Of a stretch of DNA of 46,260 nucleotides, positions 23,877 through 32,591 are shown piece by piece (position 1 is the stretch's first letter; every line of letters begins with the position of its first letter). The stretch is from the NCBI GenBank assembly GCA_030619885.1, contig JAUXAN010000016.1:1-46260 (forward strand), read 5' to 3'. The translations under genes and the position numbers were made by a program. The stretch is from a bacterium (GTDB lineage: Bacteria > Hydrothermota > DG-26 > JAUXAN01). Below the pieces are notes generated by a model that saw only the letters and a list, made by a program, of their open reading frames with translations, did no database searches and was not told where the DNA came from.

Positions 23877-24671
23877 TCATCTCGAGTCTTCATGCCACTT
23901 TGGTTTTCTCTTCTGTAAAAAGGCGTTCATACCTTCCTGCCCTTCATCACTTATCCTTAATGATGCGATTACCTGAGCGGTGTATGTTTTTGCCTCATCA
24001 AGTGTTAGCCCCGGAACCTTTTGCAATAGCTCCTTGCAGGTAGCAATTGCATTTGGACCGCTCGTCAAGAGAAGCCTTACTACCTCATCAACAGCCTCAT
24101 TTAGTTTTTCAAGGGGAACGACTCTATCGACGAGTCCAAAATTGAGCGCTTCTTCGGCTGTAATTCTTTTCCCTGTTAGAAAGAGTTCTCTGCATCTACT
24201 CTCACCCGCCCGTTTTATTACATAGGGAGAGATACAGGCAGGAACCAATCCTAATTTCACTTCACTCAAACTGAATTTGGCATTCTGTTGTGCGATTGCA
24301 ATATCACATCCAGCAACCAATCCCATACCACCACCGATGGCTGAACCGTTTACCCTTGCAATGGTTGCTTGAGGAAGGGTATAGAGTGTATACATACATT
24401 CAGATACCAGGTTGGAATCTTCTATATTCTCCTCGTATGTGTAGTTTATCATCTTCTTCATCCAGTTCAGATCTGCACCTGCACAGAAAGATTTCCCGTT
24501 ACCGGTAAGAATTACAACCCTTGCATTTTGGTCTTTGCCAATTTTTTTAAAAGCATCTATCAACTCGGAAAGCATGGTGTCATTGAATGCATTGTGTATA
24601 TCCGGCCGATTCAGAGTAACTGTGGCAATGCGCCCCTCTAATGAATAAAGAATAGTTTTATAATCTTTCAT
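23877..24671 (-). CDS. Enoyl-CoA hydratase/isomerase, methylglutaconyl-CoA-hydratase-like
   Basis: A 264-residue crotonase. The oxyanion-hole region is GKSFCAGADLNWMKKM, with GSAIGGGMGLVAGCDIA as the second motif and SLSEVKLGLVPACISPYVI carrying the remaining catalytic Glu. DLNWMKKM and LSEVxLGLVPAxISPYVI are hallmarks of methylglutaconyl-CoA hydratases (leucine breakdown), but other acyl-CoA substrates are possible. The first catalytic Glu of classic enoyl hydratases is Gly here, as in that subgroup. It follows valS directly (TAG then ATG). Confidence 0.88.
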   Translation of the reverse strand: MKDYKTILYSLEGRIATVTLNRPDIHNAFNDTMLSELIDAFKKIGKDQNARVVILTGNGKSFCAGADLNWMKKMINYTYEENIEDSNLVSECMYTLYTLPQATIARVNGSAIGGGMGLVAGCDIAIAQQNAKFSLSEVKLGLVPACISPYVIKRAGESRCRELFLTGKRITAEEALNFGLVDRVVPLEKLNEAVDEVVRLLLTSGPNAIATCKELLQKVPGLTLDEAKTYTAQVIASLRISDEGQEGMNAFLQKRKPKWHEDSR

Positions 24672-27281
24672 CTACAATAAGGACTTCAAATTTTCTTCGA
24701 GTCTGTGCAGTTTTTCTTCATATTCAATCTTCTTCACTTTTGTTTTTTCTATAACCTCTTTTGGTGCCCTGGAGATGAATGCTTCATTCAAAAACTTTTT
24801 ATTCACTTTTGTCAATTCTCTTTTTATTGCATCCCGTTCTTTCTCTATCCGCTTACGCTCCACTTCAAAATCTATAAGACCCTTTAGCGGCAAATATATC
24901 TCTGCACCAGATATGACGCTTACAGCCGAATGTTCTGGCTTTTCTGCATCGGAACCTGCTTCTATGGATTCTACCTTTGATAGACCGAGCACATAATCTC
25001 TGCACTTTTCTATCAGTTCTTTTATTTCACCTCTATCCGTCTTTATCAAACATACGCCCTTCTTATTGGATGGTACTCTTAACTCGCTTCTTATGTTCCT
25101 GATTGCACTTACTACATCCTTCACTATATTCATACTAACTTCACTCTTGTTATCTATAAATTTTTTCTTGAAAACTGGCCAGGATGATACCATTATGCTC
25201 TCCCCTTTATGAGGGATTTTCTGCCACAACTCCTCTGTTATGAACGGCATAATGGGATGGAGTAGTTTAAGGGTCCCTTCTAATACATAGTAGATTACAT
25301 AAAGGCAGGTAGTGTCTTTTCTATACAATCTCGATTTTGCAAGTTCCAGATACCAGTCACAGAATTCGTGCCAGAAAAAAGAATAGAGTGTTCCTGCGGC
25401 TGTGGAAAAATTGAAATGCTTAAAGGCATCCGTTACCGATTTGATAGTCCTGGTATATTCTGAGAGGATCCATCTGTCTGATAGCTCGTAGTTCATACGT
25501 TCGTCCAACTTTGGTTCGAAATGGGAAAGATAGGGTAAAACGAGTCTTGTTGCATTCCATATCTTATTTGCAAAGTTTCTACCCATCTCAAATCTATCTT
25601 CCCACAATCTGAAACTCTGTGACTGTGATTCTAAATAGGTTAGAGTAAATCTCAATGCATCTGTTCCAAATTTATTGATAAGGTCTAATGGGTCAGCGCC
25701 TATCCCTTTCGAGCGGCTCATCCTCTCACCCTTCTCATTCAATACCGTGGAGTGGATGTATACATCTTTGAAAGGGATCTGATTCATAAATTCCAATCCT
25801 GAGATTATCATCCTTGCAACCCATAGATAGATGATGTCAGGGTCCGTGGAGAGGATATTTGTAGGATAGAACTTGGCGAGGTCTTTTGTGGCTTTTGGCC
25901 AGCCAAGTGTGGATAATGGCCATAGGGCAGATGAGAACCATGTGTCTAATACATCCGCATCCTGATATATGGCTTTGCTCCCACATTTTTCACAGCCCTT
26001 CGGTGTATTGATTGTCACCATTATATTATTGCAATCTTTGCAATACCACACAGGTATTCTATGTCCCCACCATAACTGTCTCGATATGCACCAGTCTTTT
26101 ATATTATACATCCAGTTTAAATAGACCTTTGCCCATCGTTTGGGATAGAATTTCACCTTACCATTTTTAACGACCTTTATTGCTGGTTCTGCAAGGGGTT
26201 TCATTTTGACAAACCACTGTTTAGAGACCATGGGTTCAACAGTTGTCTCGCACCTTGCACAACTCCCGACAGAATGTGTGTATGGCTCAATTTTAACGAG
26301 TAGTTTCTTGCTTTTTAAATCTTTCACAATCTTATTTCTTGTCTTTTCTATTGAGAGTCCCTTATACAGTGGGTGTGTGATTCTTCCATTCTCATCTATG
26401 ACTTTTATGAAATCCAATTTTTCCCTCTTTCCGATTTCAAAATCGTTAGGGTCATGACAGGGAGTAACCTTCACAGCGCCCGTTCCAAATTTCGGGTCTA
26501 CAAGTTCATCCTCGATTATAGGGATCTCTCTATTCACCAGAGGTAACATTGCAGTCTTGCCAACCAATTTCTTGTATCTTGAATCTTCTGGATTGACTGC
26601 AACTGCGGTGTCGCCAAGCATAGTTTCCGGTCTTGTTGTCGCAACTGTAATGAATTTTTTACTCTCAGCAATCGGGTAATTTATATAGTATAATTTCCCC
26701 TCTACTTCATTATACCTCACTTCCAGATCAGATATGGCTGTTCCACATCTTGAACACCAGTTTATGATTCGCTCGCCCCTGTAGATTAATCCCTTTTTGT
26801 AATACTTTACGAACGACTCTCTCACCGCCTCTGAAAGCCCCTCATCAAGGGTGAACCTTTCCCTCTCCCAGTCACACGAAGCTCCGAGTTTTTTAAGTTG
26901 TTCTATGATTCTCTTTCCGTATTTTCCCTTCCACTTCCACACCTCTTCTTCAAATTTCTCTCTTCCGAGGTCGAATCTCGTCTTCCCTTCTCTTGCCAAC
27001 TTCCGTTCAACCTGATTCTGGGTAGCGATACCCGCATGGTCGGTCCCTGGTACCCACAGACTCTCATATCCCTGCATCTTTCTCCACCGTATCAAGATAT
27101 CCTGGATGGTATTATTCAATGCATGACCCATGTGGAGTGAGCCTGTAACATTGGGGGGTGGGATGGCTATACAGAAGGGTTTGCGTGGAGAGTTCTCGTC
27201 TGCAGAGAAATATCCCTTTTCTTCCCAGAACCTGTACCATTTCTCCTCTACCCTGTGCGGGTCGTATACCTTATTTAGCAT
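24672..27281 (-). CDS. valS: Valyl-tRNA synthetase
   Basis: About 869 residues. The class I HIGH motif is PPPNVTGSLHMGHAL and the KMSKS motif is ERMSRSKG. An editing domain (TTRPETMLGDTAVAVNP), the anticodon-binding domain and a C-terminal coiled coil (FEVERKRIEKERDAIKREL) complete the usual layout and length. It charges tRNA-Val and clears Thr-tRNA-Val. I prefer the ATG at 27281 (MLNKVYDPHRVEEKWYRFW); the GTG at 27293 lies inside the predicted -10 hexamer. No SD precedes either start. Confidence 0.96.
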   Translation of the reverse strand: MLNKVYDPHRVEEKWYRFWEEKGYFSADENSPRKPFCIAIPPPNVTGSLHMGHALNNTIQDILIRWRKMQGYESLWVPGTDHAGIATQNQVERKLAREGKTRFDLGREKFEEEVWKWKGKYGKRIIEQLKKLGASCDWERERFTLDEGLSEAVRESFVKYYKKGLIYRGERIINWCSRCGTAISDLEVRYNEVEGKLYYINYPIAESKKFITVATTRPETMLGDTAVAVNPEDSRYKKLVGKTAMLPLVNREIPIIEDELVDPKFGTGAVKVTPCHDPNDFEIGKREKLDFIKVIDENGRITHPLYKGLSIEKTRNKIVKDLKSKKLLVKIEPYTHSVGSCARCETTVEPMVSKQWFVKMKPLAEPAIKVVKNGKVKFYPKRWAKVYLNWMYNIKDWCISRQLWWGHRIPVWYCKDCNNIMVTINTPKGCEKCGSKAIYQDADVLDTWFSSALWPLSTLGWPKATKDLAKFYPTNILSTDPDIIYLWVARMIISGLEFMNQIPFKDVYIHSTVLNEKGERMSRSKGIGADPLDLINKFGTDALRFTLTYLESQSQSFRLWEDRFEMGRNFANKIWNATRLVLPYLSHFEPKLDERMNYELSDRWILSEYTRTIKSVTDAFKHFNFSTAAGTLYSFFWHEFCDWYLELAKSRLYRKDTTCLYVIYYVLEGTLKLLHPIMPFITEELWQKIPHKGESIMVSSWPVFKKKFIDNKSEVSMNIVKDVVSAIRNIRSELRVPSNKKGVCLIKTDRGEIKELIEKCRDYVLGLSKVESIEAGSDAEKPEHSAVSVISGAEIYLPLKGLIDFEVERKRIEKERDAIKRELTKVNKKFLNEAFISRAPKEVIEKTKVKKIEYEEKLHRLEENLKSLL

Positions 27282-27291
27282 AGAGAAATTC

Positions 27292-27319
27292 ACTTTATTT
27301 AGAAAAGTTTGAATGTCAA
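27292..27319 (-). promoter_or_regulatory. valS promoter, near-leaderless
   Basis: Minus strand: TTGACA at 27319-27314, 16-bp spacer, TAAAGT at 27297-27292. Transcription would start near 27285, only a few bases before the ATG at 27281, so the mRNA would have almost no leader, consistent with the missing SD. Confidence 0.6.
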
Positions 27320-27470
27320 GACTTTTCTTTATTATTTGACAGGATTAACAGGACGCAGATTTTCAGAGATGTTCGCAGATTTATTCAAGTAGGAAACCAG
27401 TGTGCGAGAGAAGAGGTCAAAATTTTGAGCAAGTTATGTAGATTCAAGAACTTCCGAGAACCGTCCCCAA
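27319..27470. repeat. Long direct repeat, left copy (bounds restriction island)
   Basis: Starts ACTTTTCTTTATTATTTGAC and runs through GCAGATTTATTCAAGTAGGA, GAGGTCAAAATTTTGAGCAA and ends CGAGAACCGTCCCCAA. The same series of blocks, in the same order, is found at 29897-30090. It contains one copy each of the GGACGCAGATT and GAACCGTCCCC dispersed motifs. Confidence 0.78.
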
Positions 27471-27482
27471 TATCCACAATAT

Positions 27483-27716
27483 CCAACAATTGAAATATTT
27501 CTTGAAGACAAGCAACTTTCTTTAAATGAAATTGCTTAGCGAATTAATAGACCGTATAAAACTGTTACTGGGCATCTCAAAAATTTAGAGAAGGCAGGAT
27601 TGCTCAAAACCCAGCGATTGAAAGGAGAAATCCTTTACTCGTTAAATACAGGTGGCAATCTATATTACAATCGGCAATTAATTACTCTCATTAAAAAGCG
27701 AATGATGAAAAAATAG
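27483..27716 (+). pseudogene. Winged-helix regulator remnant with in-frame stop
   Basis: The frame reads LEDKQLSLNEIA, a TAG at 27537-27539, then RINRPYKTVTGHLKNLEKAG, LLKTQRLKGEILYSLN, and ends at TAG 27714. This is an ArsR/MarR-type winged helix: recognition helix, TVTGHLKNLEKAGLL turn and a wing. The start is missing and an amber stop cuts the helix-turn-helix, so it is decayed. Confidence 0.7.
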
Positions 27717-27800
27717 GTTTCTTTGTTTCTTAAGAAAGTGAGAAAGAGAAATCAATGTGTTGATTTTTTTTAGAATAACTTATATGTTATACTCCGTTGT

Positions 27801-28274
27801 TTAGAATTCAATAAAATAAACCAATTCCTCATCAATTTTTTCGAGATCTAACAGTACTTTTTCTCTTCTCGGTTGCCCGCCAGCATTTCTAAAATCTCTT
27901 TGAAATGAACCACATTTAACCAAAGTATTGTCTGTTATTCTGATGAAAGAAATCTGTTGTAAATCAAAGGTAACTTTTCTTAATCTTGACCAAGCACCTC
28001 TTTTTATCCTTTCTATTACATATTTTGATTTTCCACCTTTCAATGCTTCGTGCCATTTTTGAAATGTTCTATCCTCATCATTATATAAAACTTTCCCAAG
28101 AGCAAGAATTAATCCAACTGCTCCGTAATCTTTAATCCCATTCGCCGTTGCTTCACTATCATTAACAATAATCTGATGACTGCTTGTATTCATAGCATGA
28201 GCCTTGAAATCCTACTGAATGTTTTTAAAAGCATCAAACTCAACTCTGCCATATCTTGGTCCAGGAATTTTCAT
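27801..28274 (-). pseudogene. Uncharacterised gene interrupted by an in-frame TAG
   Basis: From an ATG at 28274 the frame reads MKIPGPRYGRVEFDAFKNIQ, then TAG at 28214-28212, then DFKAHAMNTSSHQIIVNDSE and 110 further codons, giving about 157 codons in all. The downstream part (130 codons from the ATG at 28193) is open on its own. A TGG-to-TAG change at a Trp codon would explain the break. I do not recognise the family. It is the last gene of the restriction island on this strand and could be an accessory of the nuclease. Confidence 0.65.
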
Positions 28275-28328
28275 TTTACTCGATAAATGTTTTTCCCATA
28301 GGAATTGAAAATAAAAGCCAATCCATCT

Positions 28329-28607
28329 TTATTCATCATATTTTGTATAAGTGATTTTGTAAGTAAGGTTATCTTTAAGCACTGATAATAAATTGGTAGT
28401 TGCAGTTTTTGTACCCTCTATAAGTATTTTGCAATATCTTTTGCTCTCTACAATATCATGCAAAATAAAACTATACAATTTTCTCGTTTTTCGTGCTTCT
28501 TCGCTTACAAGTTCTGCTATAAAATCATTATCTTTATTCAACAAATTTCGTTTCGAAATGATTGTTATTAACCACATCATTTGTTTATTTAACTTGTTAG
28601 ATGCCAT
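28329..28607 (-). CDS. Uncharacterised small protein
   Basis: A 92-residue, mostly helical protein rich in Lys, with no motif I recognise (MASNKLNKQMMWLITIISKR at the start). It overlaps the end of the PLD-nuclease gene by 19 bp, suggesting co-translation with it. Base composition is more AT-rich than the metabolic genes, like the rest of the island. Confidence 0.6.
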   Translation of the reverse strand: MASNKLNKQMMWLITIISKRNLLNKDNDFIAELVSEEARKTRKLYSFILHDIVESKRYCKILIEGTKTATTNLLSVLKDNLTYKITYTKYDE

Positions 28608-29449
28608 TTTTCACCCTTTAAATAAATTAATCTTTTCTTCTTTAGAGACTGTTGAGCATCTCTAACTAAATGTTTCCATTTCTTACCAAAATGCTGCCCG
28701 TCAATCACTCTATCGATAGAATCGTCACAAATATCTGGATGTATTGATTGAATTAAAGGATGAAGTTCGCTTGTACTTAAAGGACCTTTCTTTTTTAAAA
28801 TATAAAGAATCGTATCAGAAAATATTGCATTAATTGTTTTACCTCCTTTTATTCTGTTTTTTAATAATTCAAAATCAAGAATCTCAGTAGTTTTCTTTAG
28901 TAATTGTGCTAATCTTGTATTTTTTTTAACAAAATTATCCGCTTTATTTTTAATCCTATGTAACTTATTAGACTCTTCACTAATTTTTTCTAATAAATCT
29001 TTGCTAAATATATTGCCTAATGAATAGTATTTTAACATGTCCTCTTTTATGGTAGAAATAACATTCTTATCATCTATCAAAACTCCATACTCAAAGTTAC
29101 TAACCAACCCACCACTTGTAAGATTCGCCGAAGTAATTATTCCTATCTCGCAATCTATTAAATACACTTTAGCGTGCAATCTACCAAGACTTGAAATTTT
29201 AACTTGATCAAATTGTTTATATAATTCCAATAATGCTGCTGGCTCAGTAATTCCATTTACTATGTTTTGCGTTGTAAGGTTTGTAACGAGAGATATTTCT
29301 ATTGAACTTTTCGTTTGAACCGCATCCGATAATATTCTTACTCCTTCTACGTTTATAAAAGGTGAAGACATAAACAACTCTTTCCTTGTTTTGCTGATAA
29401 CATCAATAAATTCATTTTTCCATGGCGATAATAAAAACTTATATTGCAT
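28589..29449 (-). CDS. Phospholipase-D-fold nuclease with C-terminal winged-helix-like domain (restriction-type)
   Basis: A 286-residue protein. The PLD/HKD motif is HAKVYLID (His92, Lys94, Asp99) followed by IITSANLTSGGLVSNFEYG, one motif per chain as in nucleases that work as dimers (the BfiI and NgoFVII type). The C-terminal 80 residues (ILYILKKKGPLSTSELHPLI, DSIDRVIDGQHFGKKWKHLV) look like a DNA-binding helical domain. Its position directly behind a DNA methyltransferase fragment supports a restriction role. Cleavage specificity is unknown. Confidence 0.82.
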   Translation of the reverse strand: MQYKFLLSPWKNEFIDVISKTRKELFMSSPFINVEGVRILSDAVQTKSSIEISLVTNLTTQNIVNGITEPAALLELYKQFDQVKISSLGRLHAKVYLIDCEIGIITSANLTSGGLVSNFEYGVLIDDKNVISTIKEDMLKYYSLGNIFSKDLLEKISEESNKLHRIKNKADNFVKKNTRLAQLLKKTTEILDFELLKNRIKGGKTINAIFSDTILYILKKKGPLSTSELHPLIQSIHPDICDDSIDRVIDGQHFGKKWKHLVRDAQQSLKKKRLIYLKGEKWHLTS

Positions 29450-29451
29450 AT

Positions 29452-29817
29452 TTATCTCCCAAATTGATATTTACAAATAATATGATTTACAGTAATAAAA
29501 CCTAATTCATCAATTGCTATTAAAATATCTTTCAAATTATTCCATCCAGAAAAAACATACATACTTCCAGACTCCTTAAGTATCCTATATACCTCTTTCA
29601 TCCATTTAACAGTAAAATCATAATATTTTTCTTTAGGAATTTCATTATACCCTTCCAGAACCCTTGACGCTGTTCTATGATAGTTACTTCTTTTTGCCTT
29701 AAAATCTATGGCAAAAGGTGGGTCTGTGATAACAAGGTCTATTGTATTATCAGAAATATGCTTCATTCCTTCAGTACAATCCAGATTGTGTATTTTATTG
29801 ACTTGCAAGTTTTTCAT
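29452..29817 (-). pseudogene. DNA methyltransferase fragment, N-terminal part
   Basis: A 121-residue open frame with VITDPPFAID (catalytic motif IV, DPPF) and SGSMYVFSGWNNL, as in beta-class N6-adenine or N4-cytosine methyltransferases. It stops after IICKYQFGR, where intact relatives run on for about 150 more residues including the SAM-binding FxGxG motif. Without that motif it should not bind SAM. The stop is directly followed by the nuclease ATG, so a deletion probably removed the 3' half. Confidence 0.8.
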
Positions 29818-29896
29818 ATTTTCACATACTTATCTTATTATAGACAACATCATCTAACATTTATATTATGAAGATGCAATAAATCCGGACCAAAGT

Positions 29897-30090
29897 CAAC
29901 TCTTTTCTTCATCATTTTGACAGGATTAATCCACGTAATCCGTATGGACAGGATTCTTATTCAATAGGATGCCCATATGGGTCTACGAGAGATAACCGCA
30001 GATTTATTTAAGTAGGAAACTTGTAAAGTCGGAGGTCAAAAATTTAAGCAAGTTGTAGAGTTTCAATAACTTCCTAGAACCGTCCCCAAA
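29897..30090. repeat. Long direct repeat, right copy (bounds restriction island)
   Basis: Parallel to 27319-27470: TTTTGACAGGATTAATCC, GCAGATTTATTTAAGTAGGA, GGAGGTCAAAAATTTAAGC, TTCCTAGAACCGTCCCCAA. About 40 extra bases (TCCGTATGGACAGGATTC and following) are inserted in this copy. Confidence 0.75.
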
Positions 30091-30168
30091 ATTTAATGCA
30101 GTTGCTACTGCAATATGCTCAGCGTCTTCAGGAAATTCAATCGGTATGATTTTTCTCGTAAAAGTCAT
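30091..30168 (-). pseudogene. PIN-domain toxin C-terminal remnant
   Basis: Minus-strand translation MTFTRKIIPIEFPEDAEHIA then VATALNFG resembles the E-DAEHIAxATxL region of PIN-domain RNases of toxin-antitoxin systems. Nothing before or after fits, so at most it is a fragment. Confidence 0.35.
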
Positions 30169-30180
30169 TTTCAATTTTGT

Positions 30181-30561
30181 TTATACTTCTCCCACCTCTA
30201 ATTCAACCTTCTTATTTATAAAATTTACTAAAAAATACGAAAAGAGGTCTGAAGCTAACTCCATTCCCAGAAGAAAATCTCCTTCAATAAATAGCGCCTC
30301 ATATTCATACTTACCTAAAACAATCCAGCCATACCATAGATCTTTCCAGACTACTTTTCCATCTGCTAACTGAAAAGGCATTGTACCTGAATATTCTACA
30401 TCAAGGAGGTCTAAAATTTCAGAAGGTACACTCATATCCCCTGTAAAACCCGAGTCTACTATAAGAGGATGTTCTCCATGCCCAACGATTAATTTTTCCT
30501 CGTGCGATATGCCTGCTTTAATTACGGGACTAAAGTCGATAAATTTACCTCTAATCTTCAT
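30181..30561 (-). CDS. Clan AA retropepsin-like aspartic protease
   Basis: A 126-residue protein. LIVDSGFTGDMSVPSEIL carries the DSG/DTG catalytic motif, and FLLGMELASDL the second conserved turn of the COG5550 group. A single-motif chain would act as a dimer. It overlaps the gene before it by 11 bp. Such small proteases often sit with a short DUF5678-like protein, as here; whether they form a toxin-antitoxin-like pair is not known. Confidence 0.8.
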   Translation of the reverse strand: MKIRGKFIDFSPVIKAGISHEEKLIVGHGEHPLIVDSGFTGDMSVPSEILDLLDVEYSGTMPFQLADGKVVWKDLWYGWIVLGKYEYEALFIEGDFLLGMELASDLFSYFLVNFINKKVELEVGEV

Positions 30562-30811
30562 TTTCTATCTTTCTTAAACCCCCAATCTGGCGATGAACAT
30601 AGGGATACCCTATGCGGATGAAATAAAAAACTTTTCCTGGAAAAGCCTTACGGGCCTCGTGAGCAGCTTCCAAAAGAGTCTGTCCCAGAATGTATTCACC
30701 GCTCTCAGATTCCACTGCTGCAATACAACCTTCCTTTGAAGAAAGTTCTGAATGCAATCTACTCACAAACTCAGGCAGAGGCCCTCTCAGAAACTTCGCT
30801 TTTTTTTTCAT
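30551..30811 (-). CDS. DUF5678-like small protein
   Basis: An 86-residue protein: basic N-terminus (MKKKAKFLRGPLPEFVSRLH) then GEYILGQTLLEAAHEARKAF and FYFIRIGYPYVHR, the pattern of DUF5678-type proteins that pair with clan AA proteases. SD AGGAGG in the leader. It starts the two-gene unit. Function is unknown; binding to or being cut by the protease is possible. Confidence 0.65.
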   Translation of the reverse strand: MKKKAKFLRGPLPEFVSRLHSELSSKEGCIAAVESESGEYILGQTLLEAAHEARKAFPGKVFYFIRIGYPYVHRQIGGLRKIENED

Positions 30812-30820
30812 CTTAACCTC

Positions 30821-31006
30821 CTATTTTACTTTTTGCTTTAGTTTTTTCTCAATAACTTTTGCCAATTTTGGATATCTTCTCCAATACCAATTTTCAACCT
30901 CTTTTATATCATCTTCATTAAGATTATACATTTTATAAACAAGCCTGTCAATCTCAATCTGCTCGTTTTGGCCAAGTAATCGTAGTGGAGATTTTGTTTT
31001 TAACGT
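30821..31006 (-). pseudogene. C-terminal remnant of a type IIG / Eco57I-like restriction-modification enzyme
   Basis: An open stretch without a start codon. It reads LKTKSPLRLLGQNEQIEIDR, LVYKMYNLNEDDIKEVENWY, WRRYPKLAKVIEKKLKQ and a TAG at 30821-30823. The (E/K)IDxLVYxLYxLxxxEI pattern is the usual C-terminus of large N6-adenine methylase/nuclease fusions. Everything upstream is lost. Confidence 0.65.
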
Positions 31007-31015
31007 AACTTATAT

Positions 31016-31386
31016 TCAGCGAAGCTTCCCAGCCACTTCTTCTGCTACCTCTAAGGTTGTAGCTATTCCACCCATATCATAGGTCTTCACTTTTCCATCT
31101 TTGATAACGGATGCGATCGCGAGTTCTAACTTTTTCGCGAGTTCTGATTCTTTAAGCCATTCGAGCATCAATTTTACGGCTAAAAGGGTAGCCGTAGGGT
31201 TCACTTTATACTGCCCCGCGTATTTGGGTGCCGAGCCATGCGTCGGTTCAAAAACCGCATAGTCGTCGCCTATGTTCCCAGAATTTGCAAACCCCAGACC
31301 TCCAACCAACTGAGCACACAGGTCTGAAACTATGTCTCCAAACATATACCATCTCCTGGCAGTACGGCTATCCTATATTTTGCCAA
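31016..31386 (-). pseudogene. Isocitrate/isopropylmalate dehydrogenase remnant with the middle deleted
   Basis: From a TTG at 31386 with GGGGGG before it, the frame reads [13 protein letters not shown], the N-terminus of the IDH/IPMDH family. It then shifts frame and continues as [39 protein letters not shown] to the natural C-terminus. About 200 central codons, including the catalytic Lys/Tyr, are missing. An intact NADP-isocitrate dehydrogenase is at 37200, so this copy was probably dispensable or was an isopropylmalate dehydrogenase. Confidence 0.82.
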
Positions 31387-31712
31387 ATCCCCCCTTCTAT
31401 CTGTTTGATAGGACGCAGATTTCCGCAGATATTCGCAGATTACACGAAGATACAATTCACTTTTAGTCGCTCGTTTACGTTAATCGGTTACGATGCCCGT
31501 TTCGTCCTTCGGTGATGGAGTCCGTACATCCGTAACCCTTAACCGCTCCACGATACGGGCTTCGTTACCGCTAAACTTTTAACAATTCCGAATCTGTGTT
31601 TATCTGTGTTCATCTGTGGTTAGAATTAATTTAATCTTGTCTATCCTGTTCATCCTGTCCATTCCATACGGTCATACGACTCGTAGGGGATGCTGTGCAA
31701 CGGATCTTGAGA
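31387..31712. other. Intergenic repeat cluster
   Basis: No gene. It contains GGACGCAGATTTCCGCAGAT (31411), a block TCGTTTACGTTAATCGGTTA to TTCGTCCTTCGGTGAT (31470-31514) that is inverted at 44541-44603, TGTGTTTATCTGTGTTCATC-type AT-rich text, and TCCATTCCATACGGTCA to GATGCTGTGCAAC (31655-31716), inverted at 16488-16552. Confidence 0.7.
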
Positions 31713-32588
31713 TCAGAATTTTCCTGTAATTCTTTTTAATAGTTCTGTATACCTTTCTTCTGTCTTTGTAACTATATCCTTTGGTAATTCGATTGGGGTC
31801 TTATCCCATTCTATTGATAGAAGATAGTCCCTGACAAACTGTTTATCGAAACTCTTCTGCACCCCCCCAGGTTCATACCCTTCCTTTGGCCAGAACCTGG
31901 AAGAGTCGGGCGTTAAAAGTTCATCAATGAGAAGCAACTCGCCATCGCGTGTTCCAAATTCAAACTTTGTATCAGCAATTATGAGACCCCTCTTATCCGC
32001 TATCTCACAACCATGGGTATATATACTCAAACACACTTCCTTGATTCTTTTTGCTATAGAAGAACCAATCATACCACTCATCTCATCGTAACTTATGTTT
32101 CTATCATGCTCCCCATATTCGGCTTTTGTAGTAGGTGTGAACAGGGGAGGCTCCAACCTATCGGCCTTCTTCAAACCTTCACCTAGTTCTATACCACAGA
32201 CCCTACAGGTCTGTTTATATTCTTCCCATCCAGAGCCGTAGAGATACCCCCTTACAACACACTCCACAGGAATGGACTCTGTCTTTTTTACCACCATACT
32301 CCTTCGGTGAAGAATTTCTCCATATTTTTTAAGATTTGGAAAATCCTCTACTTTGCAGGATATGAGGTGATTGGATATGATGTCTTCTGTTTTCTTGAAC
32401 CAGAACTCTGAAATCTGTGTTAGGATTTTTCCCTTATCCGGTATGCCGTTCAATAATATAACATCGAAGGCGGATATTCTATCTGTGGTAACGAAGAGAA
32501 GATTTTCGCTCAGGTCGTAAATATCCCTTACCTTTCCTCTTTTAAACAGTTTTAAAGAAGGAAACTCGGTGTGCAAAACTGTTTCCAT
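31713..32588 (-). CDS. purC: SAICAR synthase (phosphoribosylaminoimidazole-succinocarboxamide synthase)
   Basis: A 291-residue enzyme of the eighth step of purine synthesis, joining aspartate to CAIR with ATP. Motifs: [11 protein letters not shown] (nucleotide-binding start), [27 protein letters not shown] and [14 protein letters not shown]. Full length for the longer (yeast-like) bacterial form. It follows the tonB-like gene by three bases, an odd partnership, probably simple cotranscription. Confidence 0.97.
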   Translation of the reverse strand: METVLHTEFPSLKLFKRGKVRDIYDLSENLLFVTTDRISAFDVILLNGIPDKGKILTQISEFWFKKTEDIISNHLISCKVEDFPNLKKYGEILHRRSMVVKKTESIPVECVVRGYLYGSGWEEYKQTCRVCGIELGEGLKKADRLEPPLFTPTTKAEYGEHDRNISYDEMSGMIGSSIAKRIKEVCLSIYTHGCEIADKRGLIIADTKFEFGTRDGELLLIDELLTPDSSRFWPKEGYEPGGVQKSFDKQFVRDYLLSIEWDKTPIELPKDIVTKTEERYTELLKRITGKF

Positions 32589-32591
32589 ATA

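Noticed and set aside
27537-28214. TAG reassigned as a sense codon
   Set aside because: TAG ends several normal genes here (valS, the type IIG tail), and both internal TAGs are in a decayed island.
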